NCBI GenBank assembly: GCA_030654645.1
Contig: JAURXC010000280.1
Span: forward strand, 1 to 11,863
DNA length: 11,863 nt
From: Deltaproteobacteria bacterium
Lineage (GTDB): Bacteria > Desulfobacterota > Desulfuromonadia > Geobacterales > Pseudopelobacteraceae
Direction: 5' to 3'
Shown: piece by piece, positions 1 to 7,288 of the stretch
Layout of the letters: each line of letters begins with the position of its first letter
Position numbering within the stretch: position 1 is the first letter of the stretch
The notes under the pieces: generated by a model
Databases searched by the model: none
Seen by the model: the letters and a program-made list of their open reading frames with translations, nothing else
Told to the model about the DNA's origin: nothing
Program-made: the position numbers and the translations under genes

Positions 1-167
1 TTTTCCAGCGCGACGTAGCGCCGCTTGAGTCCGCAATAATCATCATGCAGCAGGCGATATTCGGTTATCAACGGATTGCCGTCATAACGGGCATCTGTCG
101 CAATATGCTCAAAATGGGCACTGTGATCATTGCGGGTGATCTGTGCACTTCTGCTCTGGGTGGTCAT
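1..167 (-). CDS. N-terminal part of an unidentified protein, cut by the window edge
   Basis: The first 55 codons are present, starting at the ATG that is the complement of 165-167. The good Shine-Dalgarno AAAGGA lies about 7 nt upstream (complement of 174-179). The visible protein begins MTTQSRSAQITRNDHSAHF and continues with a charged, helix-prone stretch (LITEYRLLHDDYCGLKRRYV) with heptad-like spacing of L, Y and L, then runs out of the window. No domain can be recognised from this much. Short coiled-coil leaders of this kind often precede output domains in signalling proteins, but that is only a hint. The gene is separate from the operon to its right: the stem-loop at 307-354 and a promoter candidate at 231-258 lie between them. 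Confidence 0.6.
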   Translation of the reverse strand, partial: MTTQSRSAQITRNDHSAHFEHIATDARYDGNPLITEYRLLHDDYCGLKRRYVALE

Positions 168-230
168 GGCAGGTTCCTTTGAAGTGTCATTTCGTACGGT
201 AATACGAGGCATCTACGAAAGCAGATTAAC

Positions 231-258
231 TGTATACCATGAATTTATATTTTGTCAC
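231..258 (-). promoter_or_regulatory. Candidate sigma70-type promoter for the partial gene at 1-167
   Basis: Reading the minus strand, GTGACA (complement of 253-258; 5 of 6 to TTGACA) is followed after 16 nt by TATACA (complement of 231-236; 4 of 6 to TATAAT). The spacer is AT-rich. A start site near 224 would leave a leader of about 57 nt before the ATG at 167. This is pattern matching only. Confidence 0.35.
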
Positions 259-306
259 GAACGACTTTTTAAATTGACCGGGATTTACTCCCCGATCACA
301 AACGAA

Positions 307-354
307 GAAGCCGCATGGTAGCCACCTGATACAGGCGTGCTTCCATGCGGCTTC
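307..354 (-). terminator. Stem-loop terminator after gap, possibly bidirectional
   Basis: The arms GAAGCCGCATGG (307-318) and CCATGCGGCTTC (343-354) are perfect 12-bp complements separated by a 24-nt loop. On the minus strand the stem starts 24 nt after the gap stop codon and is followed by the moderately U-rich TTCGTTTG. On the plus strand it is followed by ATTCATTTTTTC, which is the better U-tract, although no plus-strand gene enters from the left. It most likely ends the ehr-gap transcript and insulates the partial gene at 1-167. The long loop and modest minus-strand U-tract limit confidence. Confidence 0.6.
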
Positions 355-378
355 ATTCATTTTTTCAGTCGGCTCTGG

Positions 379-1824
379 TCAGTTTGGCAGATTAGGCAGA
401 TTGATTCCGGCCATCTTCTGGACCATGCGCACAACCTGGCAGCTGTAGCCGAACTCGTTGTCGTACCAGACGTACAGCACGCAACGGTTGTCCTGGGCGA
501 TGGTCGCCAGCGAATCGACCACGCCGGCGTGCCGGGATCCGACAAAATCGCTGGAAACCACTTCCGGCGAGTTGGTGAAGTCGATCTGGTTCTGCAGCGG
601 CGAATCGAGCGAGATGTTGCGGAGATAGCTGTTGATGGCCTGAACATCGACCTTCTGCCCCAGCTCGATATTGAGGATTGCCAGCGACACGTTTGGTGTC
701 GGCACGCGGATCGCATTTCCGGTCAGCTTGCCGGCCAGTTCCGGAATAACCTTGGCAACCGCCTTGGCGGCGCCGGTTTCGGTGATGACCATGTTCAGGG
801 GGGCGCTGCGTCCGCGCCGGGAAGCCTTGTGATAGTTGTCGATCAGGTTCTGGTCGTTGGTGTAGGAATGGCAGGTTTCCATGTGGGCGTGCACGATGCC
901 GAAACGGTCGCTGATCGCCTTCATCACCGGCACGATCGCGTTGGTGGTGCAACTGGCGGCCGAGAAGATGCTTTCCTGCGGCGTGATCAGCTCGTTGTTG
1001 ACCCCGGCGACCACGTTGGGAATATCCCCCTTGCCGGGCGCGGTCAGGATCACCTTGGCAATTCCGGCCGACTTGAGGTGTTTGCCGAGCCCTTCACGAT
1101 CGCGCCACTTGCCGGTGTTGTCGATCAGGATCGCGTTGTTGATGCCGTACTGGGTGTAGTCCACCTGGTCGGGGGCATCGGCGTAGATGATGCGGATCAT
1201 GTTGCCGTTGGCGATGATGGCGTTGGCTTCCTCGTCAACGGTGATGATGCCGTTGAACTGACCATGGATCGAATCGCGGCGCAGCAGGCTGGCGCGCTTC
1301 AGAAGGTCGTCGGCGCCCCCCTTGCGCACCACCGCGGCCCTGATCCTCAGCTTTTCGCCGCTGCCGGACTTCTCTATCAGGATGCGGGCCAACAGGCGGC
1401 CGATGCGGCCGAATCCGTAGAGCACGATATCCTGGGGCTCGTCACGCAGGGCGACCCGGCCGATATTGATCGAGGCCAGTTCGCTGCCTATGAACTCTTC
1501 CACCGGAACCGAACCGCCCAGGCTCTTGAACTTGACCGTCAATTTGCCGATATCGACCCTGGCCGGGGCCAGGTCGAGCCTGTCCATCGCTTCCAGCAGC
1601 GGGAAGGTCTCCAGCACGGAAAGCTCCGTATCCAGGATCAGGCGCGCAAAGCGGTGGGCCTTGAGTACATCGATAACCGAGCAGTGCACCAGGGTCCGCC
1701 CGTATACGGTCGGGACAATATTGTGATCACGGTACAGCCTGCCGATGATCGGCAGCATCCGTTCGGCGCAGGCCTCGTGGTTTTTCCATTCCTCCAGGTA
1801 ACTGTCCTGTTTTTCCACATCCAT
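379..1824 (-). CDS. gap: Glyceraldehyde-3-phosphate dehydrogenase, long form with N-terminal extension
   Basis: This cytosolic enzyme oxidatively phosphorylates glyceraldehyde 3-phosphate to 1,3-bisphosphoglycerate with NAD(P), or runs the reverse reaction in gluconeogenesis. The Rossmann motif GFGRIGR is at residues 137-143, the active-site segment SAASCTTNAI at 288-297 has the nucleophile Cys292, the general base is His319 in HSYTNDQ, and the C-terminal WYDNEFGYS is at 453-461. At 481 aa it is about 140 residues longer than classical GAPDH. The extra part is an N-terminal helical region of roughly 130 residues, as in the long GAPDH subfamily known from Pseudomonas and Bacteroidetes. The ATG at 1824 has GGAGG 9 nt upstream. 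It lies 65 nt after ehrS on the same strand and is followed by the stem-loop at 307-354, so it is probably the last gene of the ehr operon. Cofactor preference and in vivo direction cannot be read from the sequence. Confidence 0.93.
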   Translation of the reverse strand: MDVEKQDSYLEEWKNHEACAERMLPIIGRLYRDHNIVPTVYGRTLVHCSVIDVLKAHRFARLILDTELSVLETFPLLEAMDRLDLAPARVDIGKLTVKFKSLGGSVPVEEFIGSELASINIGRVALRDEPQDIVLYGFGRIGRLLARILIEKSGSGEKLRIRAAVVRKGGADDLLKRASLLRRDSIHGQFNGIITVDEEANAIIANGNMIRIIYADAPDQVDYTQYGINNAILIDNTGKWRDREGLGKHLKSAGIAKVILTAPGKGDIPNVVAGVNNELITPQESIFSAASCTTNAIVPVMKAISDRFGIVHAHMETCHSYTNDQNLIDNYHKASRRGRSAPLNMVITETGAAKAVAKVIPELAGKLTGNAIRVPTPNVSLAILNIELGQKVDVQAINSYLRNISLDSPLQNQIDFTNSPEVVSSDFVGSRHAGVVDSLATIAQDNRCVLYVWYDNEFGYSCQVVRMVQKMAGINLPNLPN

Positions 1825-1855
1825 CTTTACTTGCCTCCGGTTTGTTGTGTTGTTG

Positions 1856-1872
1856 CCGGGAACGTTTCCCGG
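1856..1872 (-). other. Small hairpin between ehrS and gap
   Basis: CCGGGAA and TTCCCGG form a 7-bp perfect stem around a 3-nt loop in the 65-nt spacer between ehrS and gap. On the minus strand it is followed by an unstructured, C/A-rich stretch leading to the gap ribosome binding site (complement of 1834-1838). There is no U-tract, so it is unlikely to be an intrinsic terminator. A role in mRNA processing or stability between the complex genes and gap is possible but not shown. Confidence 0.45.
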
Positions 1873-1889
1873 ACATTCGGATTGTGCCT

Positions 1890-2648
1890 TTATTGCACCC
1901 GGCCGATCAGCCGCAGCAATCCATCCAGTATCGTCAACGGACTGGGCGGACAGCCGGGAATATAGAGATCGACCGGTACCAGCCCGTCGGCGCCGTTATG
2001 CACCTCGGAGTGGTCCTTGAAAGGACCGCCGTTGATGGCGCAGGCACCGGCCACGATCACCAGCCTGGGTTCCGGGATCGCCGCGTAGGTGTCGAGCAGC
2101 GCCAGGCGCATATTCTCGCTGACCGGCCCGGTCACGAACAGCCCGTCGGCATGCCTGGGGCTGGCGACGAACTGTATCCCGAAGCGCCCCAGGTCCCATC
2201 CGATCGTGGAGAGCACATTGGTATCGGCTTCACAGGCATTGCAGCCGCCGGCGCTCACCTCGCGCAGCTTCAGCGAGCGTCCGAAGAGCCGCAGCAGCTC
2301 CCCCTCCAGGGCCCTGGCCGGCTGATAGGATTCAGCGGAGGTGACCTTCAACCCCTCGCGGCTGCGGCTGGCCAGGCAGGCCCCGGTCGAGAAGCTGATC
2401 GCTCCGTTGGGACAGGCCTGGCTGCAATCGTCGCAGAAGAGACACTTGCCCATGTCCAGCGAGATCGAACCGTTGATGGAAATCGCGCCATAGGGGCAGG
2501 CGGCGGCACAGGCTTCGCAGCCGTCCGGGCAGCGGCCCGGGTCCAGCAGCGGCAGGCCGCGAAAGCGGGGGGGGAGCGCAATCGGGGCCTCGGGGTAGGC
2601 CATCGTGCGGTGCCCCTGTCGAAAACGTTCAAGTATGGCTTTTAACAT
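1890..2648 (-). CDS. ehrS: EhrS: ferredoxin domain fused to a NuoB/HycG-type small subunit
   Basis: This is the electron-transfer subunit of an energy-converting hydrogenase-related complex, on the cytoplasmic face of the membrane. The N-terminal half is a two-cluster ferredoxin domain. Its Cys sets are C40, C44, C47, C51 (CX3CX2CX3CP, one residue longer than usual in the first step) and C69, C72, C75, C79 (canonical CX2CX2CX3CP). The C-terminal half is NuoB/HycG-like, with proximal 4Fe-4S ligands C136 and C139 (GGCNACEAD), C203 (GACAINGG) and C233 (PGCPPSP). In E. coli Hyf/Hyc these two parts are separate proteins (HyfH and HyfI), so this is a fusion of 252 aa. The ATG has GGAG about 6 nt upstream; Met16 is a weaker alternative. 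The gene follows ehrL after a 113-nt spacer carrying a large inverted repeat and precedes gap. The symbol follows the Geobacter ehr naming as I recall it; hyfI-like is an equivalent label. Confidence 0.9.
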   Translation of the reverse strand: MLKAILERFRQGHRTMAYPEAPIALPPRFRGLPLLDPGRCPDGCEACAAACPYGAISINGSISLDMGKCLFCDDCSQACPNGAISFSTGACLASRSREGLKVTSAESYQPARALEGELLRLFGRSLKLREVSAGGCNACEADTNVLSTIGWDLGRFGIQFVASPRHADGLFVTGPVSENMRLALLDTYAAIPEPRLVIVAGACAINGGPFKDHSEVHNGADGLVPVDLYIPGCPPSPLTILDGLLRLIGRVQ

Positions 2649-2676
2649 ACAAACTCCGGATCAAGGGCAAAGTCAT

Positions 2677-2751
2677 AACCCCTCCCCGCTCCCCTTATCA
2701 GGGGAGAGCTTTTAAATTTCCCCCCTGATAAGGGGGATCAAGGGGGGTTGG
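2677..2751. repeat. Large imperfect inverted repeat between ehrL and ehrS
   Basis: CCCCTTATCAGGGG (2691-2704) and CCCCTGATAAGGGG (2722-2735) are perfect 14-bp complements across a 17-nt AT-rich loop. Complementarity continues imperfectly outward, from AACCCCTCCCC at 2677 to GGGGGGTTGG at 2751, giving arms of about 30 bp. Each 14-mer is itself a near-palindrome (CCCC and GGGG around six bases), so alternative foldings exist. It looks like a dispersed REP/MITE-like intergenic element. In mRNA it would form a strong hairpin inside the operon, ending about 29 nt before the ehrS start. Whether it recurs in the genome cannot be seen from this window. Confidence 0.75.
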
Positions 2752-2761
2752 TCTTTCAATT

Positions 2762-4282
2762 TCACAGGTCAAAACCGCAGTAGGACAGGTTGAAGCTCTT
2801 GTTGCAGAGCGGAAAATCGGAAATCTGCTGGTTGCGCAGCGACAACGCCAATCCGGACCAGTTATGGAAGGAGGGGTCGGTGATCTTGTAGCGCTCGAAG
2901 CGCCCCAGCTCGTCCGTCAGGGCCAGGTGGCAGATTTCACCGCGCCACCCTTCGGTCAGCGCCACCGCGCAGCGGTTGGCGGCGACCCCCTTGGGCCGGT
3001 TGCAATACCCTCCGCCCCTGGGCAGGTGGCTCAACTGTTCGACGATGAAATCCAGCGAGCGCTCCATCTCCAGCCAGCGCACCAGCGCCCGGGCGTAGAC
3101 GTCGCAGGAGGTGGCGGTTATCACCGGAATCTGGCTCATACGGAAGATGCCGAAGGGGTGGTCACGACGCACGTCCCGGTTCATGCCGCAGGCGCGGGCA
3201 GCCGGGCCGACCAGGCCGATTTCCCGGGCGTCCGACTCCTTGACCGGACCGGTGCTCTCCAGGCGGGCCATCACCGACTGGGTGCTCCAGAGCAGCGAAA
3301 CCGCGCCGGCCAGATCCACCCGCACGCTCTCCAGCCGGTTCAGGATCTCTTCGGCTATATCGGCCTCGCAATCATAACCGAGCCCGCCCGGCCGGAGCAG
3401 CCCGCGACCGAAACGGCTGCCGCACAGAAGCGCGGTCATGTTCAGAAAATCGCCCCTGATGCGGCCGCAGAAGGAAGCGGTCGGGAGGTAACCCACGTCA
3501 CCGGCGATCGCTCCCAGGTCGCCGGTGTGGTTGGCCAGCCGCTCCAGCTCCAGCGCGATGCCCCGCACAGTCTCGGCCCTGGGGGGTGAGTAAACACCAC
3601 CCAGCGACTCCATGTTCATGCAGTAGGCCTGGCCATGGCCGATCGTGGTATCACCGGCAATGGTCTCCATCAGGTGCATGGTGCGATGGGTCGGAGCGCC
3701 GATCAGGGCCCGCTCTATGCCGCGATGCTGGAAACCGAGCGAGATCTCCAGGTGAAAGACCTCTTCGCCATGGCACTGGAAGCGGAAGTGCCCCGGCTCG
3801 ATGATGCCGGCATGCACCGGGCCGACCGCTACTTCGTGGACCTCATCCCCCTCGACGCGGTAATATTCCATCACGCTCGGCAGAAGCCCACCGCCGTCAC
3901 TGTCGTGCCAGAAGCCCTGCCCCTGGCAGAGCGGTTTCTGGAAACGCACCGGCTTGAGCCAGGGGTGTCCCTCCGGCCGCACCAGGCACTGTTCCGCGAT
4001 CTCTCGCTCGAACAGGTGCAGTTGCGGACAGCTGGCGGCCAGCGAAGGAAAAGAGCGGCCGACATTGGTGGAAATAATGCCGAGCGAGCCACGCTCCTTG
4101 GAGGCCATCAGACAGTACAGCACGGCCCCCCCGGCGGTTGGCAGGCCGAAATAGGAGCAGACGCGCCACCCCCCGGCAATGGCATCGGGAATGGTTTGAA
4201 AGAAACTGTCGTTGTCCAGCAGCGGCAGCTCAGCCCGGTCAAACGAGCTGCCGTTGTGGAGGGTCTTCATGCCGTGGCTCAT
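2762..4282 (-). CDS. ehrL: EhrL: NuoC-NuoD/HycE-type large subunit lacking the NiFe ligands
   Basis: This is the large peripheral-arm subunit of a complex I/group-4 hydrogenase relative, 506 aa. Residues about 30-110 resemble the NuoC (30 kDa) domain and about 150-506 the NuoD/HycE domain (FHLEISLGFQHRGIER at 176-191). In HycE-type enzymes the L1 motif is ERVCGIC; here it reads ETIAGDT, so the two Cys become A209 and T212. The C-terminal L2 motif DPCYSC reads NLSYCG, so the two Cys become S500 and G503, with C502 one position off. The protein ends three residues after G503 and has no cleavable tail. It therefore should not hold a NiFe centre, which matches the energy-converting hydrogenase-related (Ehr) class. 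The ATG at 4282 overlaps the ehrD stop (ATGA) and has GGAGG upstream, so translation is probably coupled. Met5 is an alternative start. Confidence 0.92.
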   Translation of the reverse strand: MSHGMKTLHNGSSFDRAELPLLDNDSFFQTIPDAIAGGWRVCSYFGLPTAGGAVLYCLMASKERGSLGIISTNVGRSFPSLAASCPQLHLFEREIAEQCLVRPEGHPWLKPVRFQKPLCQGQGFWHDSDGGGLLPSVMEYYRVEGDEVHEVAVGPVHAGIIEPGHFRFQCHGEEVFHLEISLGFQHRGIERALIGAPTHRTMHLMETIAGDTTIGHGQAYCMNMESLGGVYSPPRAETVRGIALELERLANHTGDLGAIAGDVGYLPTASFCGRIRGDFLNMTALLCGSRFGRGLLRPGGLGYDCEADIAEEILNRLESVRVDLAGAVSLLWSTQSVMARLESTGPVKESDAREIGLVGPAARACGMNRDVRRDHPFGIFRMSQIPVITATSCDVYARALVRWLEMERSLDFIVEQLSHLPRGGGYCNRPKGVAANRCAVALTEGWRGEICHLALTDELGRFERYKITDPSFHNWSGLALSLRNQQISDFPLCNKSFNLSYCGFDL

Positions 4283-5712
4283 CGCGGCACCTCCAGCAGC
4301 GCCGCGGCCTCATTCAGCAGGGACATCAGCGGCTCCGGAATCCAGACTCCCAGCAGAAAAACCAGCAGCAGCAGTCCCAGCGGCGGCCCCACGGTCCAGA
4401 CCGTGTCGCGATAGGAGGTGGATTCGCTCTCCGGCGGAACCTCGCCCATCACCATCGGCAGCACGGTCAGCGCCATGCCGATGAAGATGATCGCCAGCGA
4501 GACGATGAAGATCAGGGCAACCACGGCGCGCCCCTGGATGAAGGCGCTGCTGATAATCGTGAATTCACTGATGAACGGCGCAAATGGGGGCGAGCCGGTG
4601 ATCGCAATGAAACCGGCCAGAAACAGCGCACCCGACCAGGGCAGACGCCGCAGCACGCCCTTGACCTGCGAGGTGTTCTTGCTGTTGTAGGAGCGATGGA
4701 TGTTGCCGGACGCCAGAAACATGACCCCCTTGGAGAGGCTGTTGGCAAGAATATGGAAGAGCGCGCCGAAGACCGCCTTGCCTCCCAGTCCCAGCGCCAC
4801 CGCCATGATACCGACATGCTCGACGCTGGAATAGGCCAGCATCCGCTTGAAATCCGCCTGGCGGGCCATGAAGATCGCGGCAAAAACCATCGATATCAAG
4901 CCCATCGAAACCAGCGCGTTCTGGAAGAAAGTGATCTCCTTGGTGGCCAGGCAGAGTTGGTAGACCCTCAAAAGCGCCAGAAAGGCCAGGTTGACCAGTC
5001 CGCCTGCCAGCATCGCCCCCACCAGTCCGGGTGCCTCGCCGTAGGCATCCGGCTTCCAGCTGTGCAGCGGCGCCAGGCCCATCTTGGAACCGAAGCCGAC
5101 CAGCAGGAAGACGAAGGCGGCATGAACCCAGCCGGAAGAGAGCTTGCCCGCGTCCCGCATCAGGTCATCCAGCAGCAGCGAAGGCTCCACCTTGGCGACA
5201 ATGGTGGCATATGCCAGGAAGTAGAGGCCGATCAGCGCCAGGGCAACCCCGACCGAACAGATCAGCAGGTATTTCCAGGTGGCCTCGATCGAACGGGCGT
5301 TACGATTGAAATAGATCAGCGGAGCCATGGAGATGGTGGTGGTCTCAAGGGCCACCCACATCAGCCCCAGGTGGTGGGTGATGGTGACCATTGATGCGGC
5401 CGACAGGCAGACCAGCATGCCCACGCAGAGTATGCGGTTGGAGCGTTCCCGGCGATAATAGAGGTAACCGATGGAATAGACCGCGCAGAACAGGAACAGG
5501 ACGCTGGTGCCGAGCAGAACGATCTTGCCCAGCGCGTCCAGCACGAACCACCCTCCCGCGGAGGGGGGCGGAGTGTTGCTCAGGAGCTGGACCGTCAGGC
5601 CCAGATGCCCCAGGGCGAACAGCGAAAAGACCTTGGGCCGGAGACGATCATAGGGGATCAGCCAGGTAACTGCGGCACCGATAAGCGGCAATATGATCAG
5701 CGCGGCAAACAT
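4279..5712 (-). CDS. ehrD: EhrD: NuoN/HyfF-type proton-antiporter-like membrane subunit
   Basis: This polytopic inner-membrane subunit (477 aa, about 14 hydrophobic segments) probably forms one ion channel of the Ehr complex. Residues of the antiporter-like family that I can place are Glu123 in TM5 (WVALETTT), Lys210 in TM7 (GFGSKMGLAPLHSW), Lys289 (DFKRMLAYSS), His320 and Lys328 (LFHILANSLSKG), and Glu383 in TM12 (PFISEF). The TM8 lysine of NuoL/M/N is absent: the segment reads AGGLVNLAFLALLR, with Asn241 near that position. The ATG at 5712 sits 3 nt after the ehrC stop; its ribosome binding site GAGGAG overlaps the ehrC end. The stop overlaps the ehrL start. In E. coli the closest counterparts are HyfF and HycC-like proteins. 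Confidence 0.9.
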   Translation of the reverse strand: MFAALIILPLIGAAVTWLIPYDRLRPKVFSLFALGHLGLTVQLLSNTPPPSAGGWFVLDALGKIVLLGTSVLFLFCAVYSIGYLYYRRERSNRILCVGMLVCLSAASMVTITHHLGLMWVALETTTISMAPLIYFNRNARSIEATWKYLLICSVGVALALIGLYFLAYATIVAKVEPSLLLDDLMRDAGKLSSGWVHAAFVFLLVGFGSKMGLAPLHSWKPDAYGEAPGLVGAMLAGGLVNLAFLALLRVYQLCLATKEITFFQNALVSMGLISMVFAAIFMARQADFKRMLAYSSVEHVGIMAVALGLGGKAVFGALFHILANSLSKGVMFLASGNIHRSYNSKNTSQVKGVLRRLPWSGALFLAGFIAITGSPPFAPFISEFTIISSAFIQGRAVVALIFIVSLAIIFIGMALTVLPMVMGEVPPESESTSYRDTVWTVGPPLGLLLLVFLLGVWIPEPLMSLLNEAAALLEVPR

Positions 5713-5715
5713 GTA

Positions 5716-6357
5716 TTACTCCTCTTTCAGGGAGGTGAGGCGCGAGGTGTCCAGCGAGGAAAACTCACGGCTGATATGATTGATGACTATCCCCATCACG
5801 AATGTGCCCACCAGCAGGTCAAGCAGGGCCCCGGCTTCGACCATGATCGGCATCGCCTCGGCCAGAAGCAGGCCGAAAATAAAGATGCCGTTCTCCAGCA
5901 CGAGATAGCCGATCACCTGGGATATGGCCTTGCGGCGGGTGGTCAGGATCAGGAAACCGCTCATCAGCGTGGCGATCGAAGCAGGCACGAACATGTAGTT
6001 CTGGTGCTCCGGAGCCAACGGCAGCTTGCCGGCAAAACCGAAGGAGAGCGCGGTAAAAAGCGCCCCCAAAAGCAGCGTCGGCACATAACCCAGAAACGGT
6101 TCAACCTCGCGTTTTATTTCGGCTGAACGGACGGCACGGTTCAAAAGGAACGGGATCACAAAACCCTTGGCGACGATGATCACCGAGGTAATGCCCACCA
6201 GGTGCCATGAGAAGGGATGGATCAGGCCGGGGAGTATCCCCAGGATCACACCCTGGGCAGCCACGGCCCGGATCGAGAATATCAGTCGGCTGGTGCCCAG
6301 CGAGATGAAGTTTATCAGTAGAACCAGCACCAGAAATTGATCGGCTAACGAGATCAT
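5716..6357 (-). CDS. ehrC: EhrC: HyfE/NuoK-like membrane subunit
   Basis: This is a small integral membrane protein (213 aa, about 6-7 hydrophobic segments) of the HyfE type, whose C-terminal part is related to NuoK. The most telling stretch is about residues 150-190, VLENGIFIFGLLLAE followed by a second acidic helix. The buried Glu residues there correspond to the conserved membrane glutamates of NuoK that belong to the ion-transfer axis. It probably sits between the EhrB (NuoH-like) base and the antiporter-like subunits. The ATG at 6357 lies 4 nt after the ehrB stop. Its Shine-Dalgarno is weak (GGTGA, overlapping that stop), so it probably depends on coupling to ehrB. The stop overlaps the ehrD ribosome binding site. 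Confidence 0.85.
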   Translation of the reverse strand: MISLADQFLVLVLLINFISLGTSRLIFSIRAVAAQGVILGILPGLIHPFSWHLVGITSVIIVAKGFVIPFLLNRAVRSAEIKREVEPFLGYVPTLLLGALFTALSFGFAGKLPLAPEHQNYMFVPASIATLMSGFLILTTRRKAISQVIGYLVLENGIFIFGLLLAEAMPIMVEAGALLDLLVGTFVMGIVINHISREFSSLDTSRLTSLKEE

Positions 6358-6361
6358 GGCA

Positions 6362-7270
6362 TCACCGGATAATCAAAAGAGTTGAAAATGCCGCCAGAAT
6401 GGTGGCGGCCACCAGCAACTGAGGAATTCGGACCAGCCTCAGACGGGCCATCACCGACTCGACGACTCCGATCACGACCGCCAGCAGCAGCATCGAAGCT
6501 ATAAAAACGCCCCAGTCCAGGTAGGCGTTGCCGGTCGCGAAGGGCAGCGCCAGATGAATGAAAAAGGCTCCCAGCACGAACAGCTTCAGCGCCGCGGCAT
6601 ACTGTATGATCGCAAAAGCAGGGCCGCTGTGGTCCAGGACCATCACCTCGTGGATCATGGTCAGCTCCAGGTGGGTGTTGGGGTCGTCGAAAGGAATGCG
6701 GCAGTTCTCCACCAGCAGTACAATGAACATGCCGCCGATCAGCAGCAGCAGCGAAGCTCCGGCGTACAGCCAGGCACCGGGGGTGACATTGGTCAGCATC
6801 TGCGAAAGGGAGTACGACCCTGACAGGCGCGAGAGAGTAATCAGCGCAAAAAAGAGGGTCGGCTCGGCCAGGCACGAATAGGTGGCCTCCCGCGCCGAAC
6901 CCATCCCCTCGAAACTGGAACCGGTGTCCAGTGCCGCGGCCATCGTGAAGAAGCGCCCCAGCGCAAACAGATAGGCGTACAGGATCATGTCGCCGGAAAA
7001 CGATATCGGTGCCGGATGGGCGCCGAACGGAATCAGCAGAGCGGCAACCGCCGTGGTTGCCAGCGCGACGATCGGTCCGGCCCGGAAGACCCAGGTGGTG
7101 GTCGTGCTGAAGACACTGCCCTTGTGCAGCAGACGCAGGATATCGTGGTACGGCTGCAGGAACGGAGCGCCGACACGCCCGCCAAAGGCCGCCTTGGTCT
7201 TGGCGATCACCCCCAGAAGCAACGGCGGCATCAGCAGGGCCAGAAAAGTATGAATGATAATGTTGGTCAT
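6362..7270 (-). CDS. ehrB: EhrB: NuoH/HyfC-like membrane anchor subunit
   Basis: This 302-aa integral membrane protein of about 8 helices belongs to the NuoH/HycD/HyfC/EchB family and attaches the peripheral arm to the membrane arm. Family signatures are GGRVGAPFLQPYHDILRLL (residues 30-48), GMGSAREATY (122-131), and the acidic loop and helix ENCRIPFDDPNTHLELTMIH (188-207) followed by Glu208. In NuoH this acidic region lies at the quinone-site and proton-entry junction. Here it is fully kept, with E188, D195, D196, E202 and E208, although the partner EhrL lacks NiFe ligands. The ATG at 7270 follows the ehrA stop by 18 nt and has AGG/GGAG upstream. A longer open frame of 312 codons overlaps it in another frame, but it lacks membrane character and is a shadow. 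Confidence 0.92.
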   Translation of the reverse strand: MTNIIIHTFLALLMPPLLLGVIAKTKAAFGGRVGAPFLQPYHDILRLLHKGSVFSTTTTWVFRAGPIVALATTAVAALLIPFGAHPAPISFSGDMILYAYLFALGRFFTMAAALDTGSSFEGMGSAREATYSCLAEPTLFFALITLSRLSGSYSLSQMLTNVTPGAWLYAGASLLLLIGGMFIVLLVENCRIPFDDPNTHLELTMIHEVMVLDHSGPAFAIIQYAAALKLFVLGAFFIHLALPFATGNAYLDWGVFIASMLLLAVVIGVVESVMARLRLVRIPQLLVAATILAAFSTLLIIR

Positions 7271-7288
7271 AACCTGTTCTCCATCCGG

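Noticed and set aside
130..321. 63-codon plus-strand open frame in the left intergenic region
   Set aside because: It has no ribosome binding site, overlaps the start of the partial minus-strand gene, and runs through the terminator stem. It is probably chance.
337..1965. 542-codon plus-strand open frame antisense to gap
   Set aside because: It is a high-GC shadow of gap. Its translation is rich in D, H, V, G and Q without domains or a ribosome binding site, while the opposite strand encodes an unmistakable GAPDH.
4138..5394. 418-codon plus-strand open frame antisense to ehrD and part of ehrL
   Set aside because: Its Q/R/H/G-rich composition is typical of the complement of a membrane-protein gene, with no recognisable domain. 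The minus-strand genes have full motifs.
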